Assembly (NCBI GenBank): GCA_934317205.1
Contig: CAKREL010000070.1
Coordinates: forward strand, 1 to 12,097
From: an uncultured Eubacterium sp.
GTDB taxonomy: Bacteria > Bacillota > Clostridia > Lachnospirales > Lachnospiraceae
Length of the DNA: 12,097 nt
Reading direction: 5' to 3'
Shown: piece after piece, positions 6,510 to 12,097 of the stretch
Numbering within the stretch: the stretch's first letter is position 1
Layout of the letters: each line of letters starts with the position of its first letter
Position numbers and translations under genes: made by a program
The notes under the pieces: generated by a model
Databases searched by the model: none
What the model was told of the DNA's origin: nothing
What the model saw: the letters and a program-made list of their open reading frames with translations, nothing else

Positions 6510-7370
6510 ATGAATACGGTACAGATAAAAAATTTCCTTGCAATTGCTGAAATTGGAAGTTTTACAAAAGCAGAAGAAACATTAAATACGACAAAGACAG
6601 CATTGAAGAAGCAGATTGACACCATGGAATTAGAGTTGGAATTTCCTCTTTTTGTGAGATCGACAAAGGGATTGTATCTGACCAAGGCAGGACAGGTTTT
6701 TTATGACAAAGTAAAGGAGATGTATCAGTCGTATCTGGCTACCGTGGCGGAGTGTAAAGAGATTTATTTTTCCAATAAGCGGGATATCCGGATTGGAATG
6801 TATTCCATTACCGATATGCTGAACTGGTATATGGATGTGGAGCGTAATTCACATTTCAAGATTCAGCAGATCCTGTCGACGGTGAACACGCATGATCATA
6901 ATTTTGGGATGCTGATGGATGGCAGTGTTGATTTCCTGGAATATGAGGACAATGAGCAGTTGTACCGCAGGGGATTTTGCTATACGAAGATCATTGAAGA
7001 TGATCTGTGCTGTATTATGGGGCCGAATCATGAACTGGCAGATTGCGAGGCGATTCATCCGGAAGATCTGTGTGGATATCAGATATTTTGCTGGACATCC
7101 AAAAGCAGTGCGACCAGAGCGTTGTATGAATATGCAGATAAACTGGGATGGAATCTGAAAGGACTGCCGTATTCGGTGGGAACAATTCTGAATGTATGCA
7201 ATGAGGGAAATATTTATATTCTGTCACATAATTCGGCGGCGATGTTTCAGCCATTGCGGGTAATACCCATTGAACCGAGGATCCCGTATTATCGGGGACT
7301 GGTCTATAAGCCGGAAAAAGAAGGAGTGCTGCAGGAAATGCTGCAGGCGGCGAAGCCGAAGCAATCCTGA
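6510..7370 (+). CDS. LysR-family transcriptional regulator
   Basis: From ATG 6510 the protein has 286 residues. The N-terminal winged helix-turn-helix fits the LysR pattern: MNTVQIKNFLAIAEIGSFTKAEETL, then the recognition helix TTKTALKKQIDTMELELEFPLFVRST and the wing KGLYLTKAGQVFY. The C-terminal half is the periplasmic-binding-protein-like effector domain, short and divergent. LysR proteins bind DNA as tetramers and usually activate when a pathway intermediate binds. Two in-frame ATGs compete: 6504 (AGGA 8 bases upstream) and 6510 (GGGGG 7 bases upstream). 6510 is preferred because it gives the standard LysR N-terminus. The upstream TTG at 6483 has no support. As the last gene of the cluster, with its own promoter, it is the natural candidate to sense the cluster's substrate and act at the operator-like site at 583-605. 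The target is inferred. Confidence 0.9.
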   Translation: MNTVQIKNFLAIAEIGSFTKAEETLNTTKTALKKQIDTMELELEFPLFVRSTKGLYLTKAGQVFYDKVKEMYQSYLATVAECKEIYFSNKRDIRIGMYSITDMLNWYMDVERNSHFKIQQILSTVNTHDHNFGMLMDGSVDFLEYEDNEQLYRRGFCYTKIIEDDLCCIMGPNHELADCEAIHPEDLCGYQIFCWTSKSSATRALYEYADKLGWNLKGLPYSVGTILNVCNEGNIYILSHNSAAMFQPLRVIPIEPRIPYYRGLVYKPEKEGVLQEMLQAAKPKQS

Positions 7371-7421
7371 ATGGATGTTCGGAAGCATGCTGGATAAGAA
7401 TGCTATAAATTGATAAAGAGG

Positions 7422-7486
7422 AAATCGGGAGATTTTGTCCAGACGGCTAATAATTGCCTGACAGGAAAAAACTCCCGATTTTTCTG
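7422..7486 (+). terminator. Long terminator between LysR and MATE genes
   Basis: AAATCGGGAG (7422-7431) pairs perfectly with CTCCCGATTT (7472-7481), followed by a T-run and TCTGTTT. The 40-base interval contains a second helix (TGTC and GGC pairing with GCC and GACA). It ends the LysR transcript. Because the outer stem is flanked by A- and T-rich sequence on both sides, it may also serve the MATE gene arriving on the other strand, though the T-run is better on this strand. Confidence 0.82.
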
Positions 7487-7552
7487 TTTGCATAGTGAAA
7501 TAAAGATTACTTTTTCGTTCTGGTAAATATTCGAATCAATAGAGAAAAGGTG

Positions 7553-8917
7553 TTATTTATCAACTCGTTTCGGAAACGCTGTTTTGGTATAAACAACCAT
7601 TAATATCGCACCGATCAGCCAGGAAATCGGATACACCATGTATACACCATCGATAGTTGGAATGTGTGGTACTGCAAGCCGGATCCAGATCACGCGGTAA
7701 ACACAGAGTGAAAACAGGATAATGACCATTGGCGGAACCGATTTTCCGATTCCGCGGATCGCTCCTGCCAGGCCATGCATAATGGCCAGCAGGAAATAAA
7801 ATGGGCAGAAGTACAGCATGGCTCTTACACCAAATTCGATGACCGTCGGATCTTTGGAAAAGATGCCGATCAGCGGATGTGCAAACAATAGCAGGATACT
7901 GCCGACGCAGATGCAGTAAATAACACCCATGGCAACAGTGACCCGCATGCCTTTCCGCACACGATCCATATTGCCGGCTCCGTAATTCTGTCCGGAAAAA
8001 GTAGTAGCTGCCATACTGAAACTCATGACAGGCAGAATGTTAAATCCATCGATCTTGATATATGCCGCAAAGCCTGCCATGGCGAGTGCACCATAGCTGT
8101 TGACACTGGCCTGAACCAGAACATTTGCAAAAGAAATTACGGTATTCTGGATGGCGGTCGGTACACCAACCTGGATAATACGGATAGCAACCGTTTTATG
8201 AATCCGGATTTTTCTCAAGACTACTTTGTAGCTTTCATTTACACGCATCAGATAAAGCATACAGAGTACGGCAGAGAGCAACTGACTGATATCTGTCGCA
8301 ATCGCAGCGCCGGCAATGCCCATCTTTAAGACGGGGATAAATAACAGATCCAGTATAATATTGGTAAAAGAAGCAATTGCCAGATATAATAATGCACGCT
8401 TGGAATTGCCGACAGCGTTCAAAATGCCACTTGCCATATTATAAAGAATACTGAAGATCACGCCTGCAAAATAAAGCCGCAGATAAGTGATGGATTGAGG
8501 CATAACTTCTTCTGGTGTGCCCATCCAGCGAAGAATCTGCGGAGACAGAATAAGACCGGCAGCGGTCAGGACAACGCCGAGGATCAATGCAATTGCCAGT
8601 GCAGTATGTACGGACTCATGGATTCCTTTTTTGTTCTGTGCACCGATAAACTGGGAGACAATGACACCGGCACCGGCAGCGGCTCCCATACTGAAAGAAA
8701 TCAGTAGCATGATCAGGGAAGAACTGGAACCGACGGCAGCCAGAGCTTCACTTCCAAGGAAATTTCCGACCACGATCGAGTCGACCGTATTATATAACTG
8801 CTGAAGCATATTTCCCAGAATTAGCGGAATAGAAAAAAATAAAATATGTTTCCAGATACTTCCTTCTGTCATCAGGGTAGAATGTGATGTCTTTTTTTTG
8901 TGTAATGCAATCCCCAT
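7553..8917 (-). CDS. MATE-family efflux transporter
   Basis: This 454-residue inner-membrane exporter of the multidrug and toxic compound extrusion family has about 12 membrane helices in two homologous six-helix bundles. The first helix region reads FSIPLILGNMLQQLYNTVDSIVVGNFLG, the hallmark N-terminal MATE segment. The second half repeats the pattern as QVGVPTAIQNTVISFANVLVQASVN. GQNYGAGN (second half) parallels SQFIGAQNKK (first half). These proteins expel cationic or organic compounds, driven by Na+ or H+. The start ATG (complement of 8915-8917) has AAGGGAGT 9 bases upstream (complement of 8927-8934). The gene is convergent with LysR and divergent from metG, so it stands alone. A long structured leader precedes it, suggesting control after transcription starts. 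A functional link to the diketone cluster is possible by proximity only; substrate unknown. Confidence 0.94.
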   Translation of the reverse strand: MGIALHKKKTSHSTLMTEGSIWKHILFFSIPLILGNMLQQLYNTVDSIVVGNFLGSEALAAVGSSSSLIMLLISFSMGAAAGAGVIVSQFIGAQNKKGIHESVHTALAIALILGVVLTAAGLILSPQILRWMGTPEEVMPQSITYLRLYFAGVIFSILYNMASGILNAVGNSKRALLYLAIASFTNIILDLLFIPVLKMGIAGAAIATDISQLLSAVLCMLYLMRVNESYKVVLRKIRIHKTVAIRIIQVGVPTAIQNTVISFANVLVQASVNSYGALAMAGFAAYIKIDGFNILPVMSFSMAATTFSGQNYGAGNMDRVRKGMRVTVAMGVIYCICVGSILLLFAHPLIGIFSKDPTVIEFGVRAMLYFCPFYFLLAIMHGLAGAIRGIGKSVPPMVIILFSLCVYRVIWIRLAVPHIPTIDGVYMVYPISWLIGAILMVVYTKTAFPKRVDK

Positions 8918-8971
8918 ATTTGATAGACTCCCTTCTGTTGTAAATTGTATATAAAGAATGTTTCACGCAAA

Positions 8972-9041
8972 ATAAAGTTCCAGAAAAAATACTCATGTGT
9001 TATGTATATAAGTATGTATTGCATTTTCTCTGAAACTTTAT
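8972..9041 (-). promoter_or_regulatory. 18-bp stem in the MATE 5' leader, possible attenuator
   Basis: In the minus-strand RNA, AUAAAGUUUCAGAGAAAA (complement of 9041-9024) can pair with UUUUUUCUGGAACUUUAU (complement of 8989-8972). This forms 18 continuous pairs around a 34-base loop. Two of them are G-U pairs, which become C-A mismatches in a plus-strand transcript, so the fold favours the MATE mRNA. The right arm is U-rich and followed by UUUG, resembling a weak intrinsic terminator or mRNA-stabilising stem. It lies between the predicted promoter and the start codon. No known riboswitch is recognised. Confidence 0.5.
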
Positions 9042-9061
9042 AGAATTTTTTCATTGAATCT

Positions 9062-9091
9062 ATTATAACGCTTCTTATTTGTAAGAATCAA
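9062..9091 (-). promoter_or_regulatory. Candidate promoter of the MATE gene
   Basis: On the minus strand, TTGATT (complement of 9091-9086) is followed after 18 bp by a perfect TATAAT (complement of 9067-9062). The predicted start near 9055 gives an untranslated leader of about 137 nt before the ATG at 8917, unusually long for an exporter gene. Confidence 0.62.
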
Positions 9092-9195
9092 TATAGAAAT
9101 ATGCAAAGATATAGCCTCCGGCAGAATTGCAGAGTAAATGAGCATTGCTTTGTAAAAATCTTTGTTGAAAACCAGCTTTATGCCTGTCTGCTTCA

Positions 9196-9224
9196 TTGAC
9201 TTTTCAAAGTGCCTGTGATACGCT
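9196..9224 (+). promoter_or_regulatory. Candidate promoter of metG-tatD
   Basis: TTGACT (9196-9201), a 17-bp spacer and TACGCT (9219-9224), with TG at 9216-9217 forming an extended -10. A start near 9231 would leave a leader of about 54 nt, too short for a T-box or SAM riboswitch, and no T-box motif is visible anywhere in 8918-9284. Apart from the two divergent promoters and the MATE leader stem, I see nothing else in this 367-base gap. Confidence 0.5.
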
Positions 9225-9284
9225 TAACTACTAGGAAAAAAAGAACAATTCGTCCGTATAAAACCCAAAAGGAGTGATTTGATT

Positions 9285-11261
9285 ATGTGTAAAACCTGCA
9301 AAGGAAAATATTATATGACAACAGCGATTGCCTACACATCAGGTAAACCGCACATTGGAAATACTTATGAGATCGTACTGGCAGACAGCATCGCCCGTTA
9401 CAAACGTCAGGAAGGTTATGACGTATATTTCCAGACCGGAACAGACGAGCATGGTCAGAAGATCGAGTTAAAGGCAGAGGCAGCCGGTGTGACACCGAAG
9501 GAGTATGTCGACAAGACTGCCGGAGAAGTAAAACGCATCTGGGATCTGATGAATGCTTCTTATGACAACTTTATCCGTACAACAGATGAGGATCATGAGA
9601 AACAGGTACAGAAAATCTTCAAAAGACTGTACGATCAGGGAGATATTTACAAAGGTTACTACGAAGGAATGTACTGCACACCGTGTGAGTCTTTCTTCAC
9701 AGAGTCTCAGCTGGTAGACGGCAAATGCCCGGACTGCGGTCGTGAAGTTCAGCCGGCTCAGGAGGAAGCATATTTCTTCAAAATGAGCAAATATGCGGAT
9801 CGTCTGATCGACTATATCAATACACATCCGGAATTTATCCAGCCGGTTTCCAGGAAAAATGAGATGATGAACAACTTCCTGCTTCCGGGATTACAGGATC
9901 TGTGTGTATCCAGAACTTCTTTCAGCTGGGGTATTCCGGTAGATTTTGATCCGAAGCATGTCGTATATGTATGGCTGGATGCGCTGACAAACTATATTAC
10001 AAAGATCGGTTACGATGCAGATGGTAATTCTTCTGACCTGTTTAAGAAAAACTGGCCGGCAGACCTTCATCTGATCGGTAAAGATATTATTCGTTTCCAT
10101 ACGATTTACTGGCCGATCTTCCTGATGGCTCTGGATCTTCCGTTACCGAAACAGGTATTTGGTCATCCGTGGCTGCTTCAGGGCGATGGAAAAATGAGTA
10201 AATCCAAGGGCAACGTACTGTATGCAGACGAGCTGGTAGATTTCTTCGGCGTAGATGCAGTCCGTTACTTCGTGCTTCATGAGATGCCGTTTGAAAATGA
10301 CGGCGCGATTTCCTGGGAACTGATGGTGGAGCGTGTAAACTCTGATCTTGCAAATACGCTTGGAAACCTTGTAAACCGTACGATCTCCATGAGCAACAAA
10401 TATTTTGGCGGCGTGGTAAACAAAACAGGCGTTGAGGAAGACGTAGACGCTGACCTGAAAGCAGTTGTAACAGGAACCCGCGACAAGGTAGCTGCAAAAA
10501 TGGATCAGCTGCGTGTGGCAGATGCAATTTCAGAAGTATTTACCTTATTCAAGAGATGCAATAAATATATTGACGAGACGATGCCTTGGGCACTTGCAAA
10601 AGATGAGGCAAAACAGGATCGTCTGGCAGAGGTTCTCTACAATCTGGTAGAGAGTATCAATATCGGTGCAGAGCTGTTAAAGAGCTACCTGCCTGAGACA
10701 TCTGCAAAAATCCTTGCTCAGATCAACGGCGCAGAGCGTGATTTTGACGATCTGGCAACTTTTGGTCTGCGTGAGAATGGTCTGAAAGTAACAGATACAC
10801 CGGAAATCCTGTTTGCACGTCTGGATCTTGCAGAAGTTATGAAAAAAGTAGAAGAACTTCATCCACAGGTTACAGAAGAAGCACCGGCCAGGGAAGCAGA
10901 AGCTGATGAGGAAGTGATCGACATCGAACCAAAGGAAGAGATTTCTTTTGAGGATTTTGGAAAAATGCAGTTCCAGGTTGGTGAGATCATTGCCTGTGAA
11001 AAAGTGAAAAAATCCAAAAAACTGCTTTGCTCCCAGGTGAAAATCGGAAGCCAGGTAAAACAGATCGTTTCCGGAATTCAGAAACATTACACACCGGAAG
11101 AGATGGTTGGAAAGAAAGTGATGGTACTTGTAAATCTGAAACCGGCAAAACTGGCAGGTGTACTTTCCGAAGGTATGCTGTTATGTGCAGAGGATGCAGA
11201 GGGTAATCTGTCCCTGATGACACCAGAGAAAGCAATGCCATCCGGAGCGGAGATCTGCTAA
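9285..11261 (+). CDS. metG: Methionyl-tRNA synthetase
   Basis: This 658-residue cytoplasmic class I aminoacyl-tRNA synthetase charges tRNA-Met with methionine using ATP. The Rossmann catalytic domain opens with KYYMTTAIAYTSGKPHIGN, where HIGN replaces the textbook HIGH. The zinc knuckle is CTPC...CPDC in the connective peptide (about residues 128-148). The second ATP-binding motif is KMSKSKGN (about 305-312). A helical anticodon-binding domain follows. After an acidic linker (EEAPAREAEADEEVIDIEPKEE), the last roughly 105 residues form the EMAP II/Trbp111-like tRNA-binding domain (FGKMQFQVGEIIACEKVKKSKKLL). The start is ATG 9285, 10 bases after GGAG at 9271-9274. TTG 9279 is too close to that site, and ATG 9315 would remove the first strand of the fold. 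The N-terminus MCKTCKG carries an extra CxxC of unknown meaning. tatD overlaps its stop codon. Confidence 0.97.
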   Translation: MCKTCKGKYYMTTAIAYTSGKPHIGNTYEIVLADSIARYKRQEGYDVYFQTGTDEHGQKIELKAEAAGVTPKEYVDKTAGEVKRIWDLMNASYDNFIRTTDEDHEKQVQKIFKRLYDQGDIYKGYYEGMYCTPCESFFTESQLVDGKCPDCGREVQPAQEEAYFFKMSKYADRLIDYINTHPEFIQPVSRKNEMMNNFLLPGLQDLCVSRTSFSWGIPVDFDPKHVVYVWLDALTNYITKIGYDADGNSSDLFKKNWPADLHLIGKDIIRFHTIYWPIFLMALDLPLPKQVFGHPWLLQGDGKMSKSKGNVLYADELVDFFGVDAVRYFVLHEMPFENDGAISWELMVERVNSDLANTLGNLVNRTISMSNKYFGGVVNKTGVEEDVDADLKAVVTGTRDKVAAKMDQLRVADAISEVFTLFKRCNKYIDETMPWALAKDEAKQDRLAEVLYNLVESINIGAELLKSYLPETSAKILAQINGAERDFDDLATFGLRENGLKVTDTPEILFARLDLAEVMKKVEELHPQVTEEAPAREAEADEEVIDIEPKEEISFEDFGKMQFQVGEIIACEKVKKSKKLLCSQVKIGSQVKQIVSGIQKHYTPEEMVGKKVMVLVNLKPAKLAGVLSEGMLLCAEDAEGNLSLMTPEKAMPSGAEIC

Positions 11262-12064
11262 TGATTTTTGATACACATGCACATTATGATGATGAACAGT
11301 TTGATACAGACAGAGATGCTCTGCTGTGCGGAATGGCAGAGCAGAATGTCGGCACGATCATAAATGTCGGTGCGTCTTTGGAAGGCTGTTGGCGCAGTGT
11401 GGAGCTGGCGCATCAATATCCCTTTGTCTATGCGGCCGTTGGCATTCATCCGGATGAGGTGGGAGATTTAAATGAGGAGTCTTTTGCCCGTCTGCGGGAA
11501 ACCGCCCGCATGGAAGAAAAAGTAGTCGCTATCGGTGAAATTGGTCTTGATTATCATTGGGATGTTCAGCCGCACGAAGTGCAGAAGTACTGGTTTGTAA
11601 AGCAGATGGAACTGGCGAAAGAACTGGATCTGCCGATTGCGGTGCACAGCAGAGATGCGGCAAAAGATACCTTTGATCTGATCGCAGCCAGAGGAAAAGG
11701 TCAGCGTGGCGTGATCCATTGTTATTCCTATTCTCCGGAGATGGCACAGGAATATGTAAAGCTCGGATATCATATCGGACTCGGCGGTGTGGTTACATTT
11801 AAAAATGCAAAAAAGGCAAAAGAAACTGCCAGACAGATTCCGCTGGAGCGCATTTTACTGGAAACGGACAGCCCGTATATGGCACCGACACCATTTCGTG
11901 GAAAACGTAACAATTCCGCATACATTGATTATGTGGCGCAGGAAATCGCAGATCTGAAAGGAATTTCCAAAGAAGAAGTGATTGCTGTTACCGAAGAAAA
12001 TGCAAAGAAGTTATTTGCAATTATCTCAGTCGAGAATACTCCCACTTCTGCAAGTGGTGAGTAA
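11261..12064 (+). CDS. tatD: TatD-family metal-dependent DNase
   Basis: This 267-residue TIM-barrel amidohydrolase-fold enzyme of the TatD/YcfH family has 3'-5' exonuclease activity on DNA, with roles in repair or DNA turnover. Metal ligands visible are H6 and H8 in DTHAHYD, E93 in AIGEIGLDYH, H129 in IAVHSRDA, H153 in VIHCYSYS and D203 in LLETDSPY. The start ATG overlaps the metG stop codon by one base (TAATG), with GGAG at 11249-11252, so translation is probably coupled. The metG-tatD order is conserved in Firmicutes, where ribonuclease M5 and rsmA often follow. Most relatives end soon after the NAxxLF motif (here NAKKLFAI, to residue 254). This one continues for 13 residues that are mostly encoded by the palindromic repeat at 12037-12089, so the C-terminal tail is probably a by-product of that repeat. 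Confidence 0.95.
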   Translation: MIFDTHAHYDDEQFDTDRDALLCGMAEQNVGTIINVGASLEGCWRSVELAHQYPFVYAAVGIHPDEVGDLNEESFARLRETARMEEKVVAIGEIGLDYHWDVQPHEVQKYWFVKQMELAKELDLPIAVHSRDAAKDTFDLIAARGKGQRGVIHCYSYSPEMAQEYVKLGYHIGLGGVVTFKNAKKAKETARQIPLERILLETDSPYMAPTPFRGKRNNSAYIDYVAQEIADLKGISKEEVIAVTEENAKKLFAIISVENTPTSASGE

Positions 12065-12089
12065 TAACAAGTCTTTCTCAGTGGGAGTA
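12037..12089 (+). repeat. Palindromic repeat with two alternative hairpins, overlapping the end of tatD
   Basis: TACTCCCACT (12037-12046) is the exact inverse of AGTGGGAGTA (12080-12089). The left arm can instead fold locally: CCACTT (12042-12047) pairs with AAGTGG (12052-12057) around the loop CTGC. The two structures exclude each other. There is no T-run, so it is not a classic terminator. Flanking GAGA (12032-12035) and TCTC (12093-12096) could extend the long stem. The pattern resembles the imperfect palindromes at ends of IS200/IS605-type or other small non-autonomous elements. The element may continue past the window edge. Confidence 0.6.
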
Positions 12090-12097
12090 CAATCTCC

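Noticed and set aside
8872..9054. A 60-residue leader ORF on the minus strand overlapping the MATE start
   Set aside because: Its ATG would be almost leaderless, internal ATGs have no convincing binding site, and its 3' part only shadows the MATE frame. A short leader peptide is not excluded but not supported.
8918..9284. T-box or SAM riboswitch in front of metG
   Set aside because: The T-box sequence and SAM aptamer motifs are not seen, and the predicted leader is only about 54 nt.
9285..9345. HIGN instead of HIGH in MetRS as a sign of altered function
   Set aside because: Asn at the last position is tolerated in this motif in clostridial MetRS, and every other motif is intact.
1..12097. 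CRISPR array, tRNA, rRNA or complete insertion sequence
   Set aside because: No regularly spaced repeats, no cloverleaf or rRNA sequence and no transposase gene are visible in the window.

Overview
The window looks like chromosome from an anaerobic, low-to-mid GC Firmicute, most likely a Lachnospiraceae-type gut clostridium. This is inferred from strong GGAGG-type ribosome binding sites, protein style, the four-cysteine MetRS with a C-terminal tRNA-binding domain, and the metG-tatD pair typical of Firmicutes. No species can be named from the sequence alone.

Layout. (1) 34-581: a small heat-shock protein gene (Hsp20) closed by a 17-bp perfect terminator hairpin. (2) 583-7481: a probable catabolic gene cluster on the + strand. 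A palindromic operator-like site and a promoter precede an MFS transporter (Bcr/CflA-like). Next come a crotonase-fold protein with the catalytic residues of 6-oxocamphor hydrolase, a fumarylacetoacetate-hydrolase (FAH) family protein, and a 296-base spacer packed with hairpins. After the spacer lie a second MFS transporter (OFA/monocarboxylate-like), a metallo-beta-lactamase-fold hydrolase and, behind its own promoter, a LysR regulator. The cluster ends at a long terminator. (3) 7553-9091, minus strand: a MATE exporter with a roughly 137-nt leader containing an 18-bp stem. (4) 9196-12064, + strand: methionyl-tRNA synthetase and TatD nuclease, overlapping by one base. The last codons of tatD run into a palindromic repeat at the window edge.

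How the genes may work together (inference). The two enzymes of the first half both belong to families that cut C-C bonds next to carbonyls: retro-Claisen cleavage of cyclic 1,3-diketones for the 6-oxocamphor hydrolase type, and hydrolysis of 1,3-diketo acids or acylpyruvates for the FAH type. With two importer/exporter candidates, an MBL hydrolase (possibly an ester, lactone or thioester hydrolase) and a LysR sensor, the set reads as uptake, ring opening and chain cleavage of a diketone-like compound. The substrate cannot be read from the sequence. No reductase, oxygenase or CoA ligase is present, so the compound would have to enter already oxidised, or be prepared elsewhere.

The most interesting items are the 6-oxocamphor-hydrolase-like enzyme and its cluster, the structured intergenic element at 4039-4191, the MATE leader stem, and the switch-like palindrome overlapping the end of tatD.
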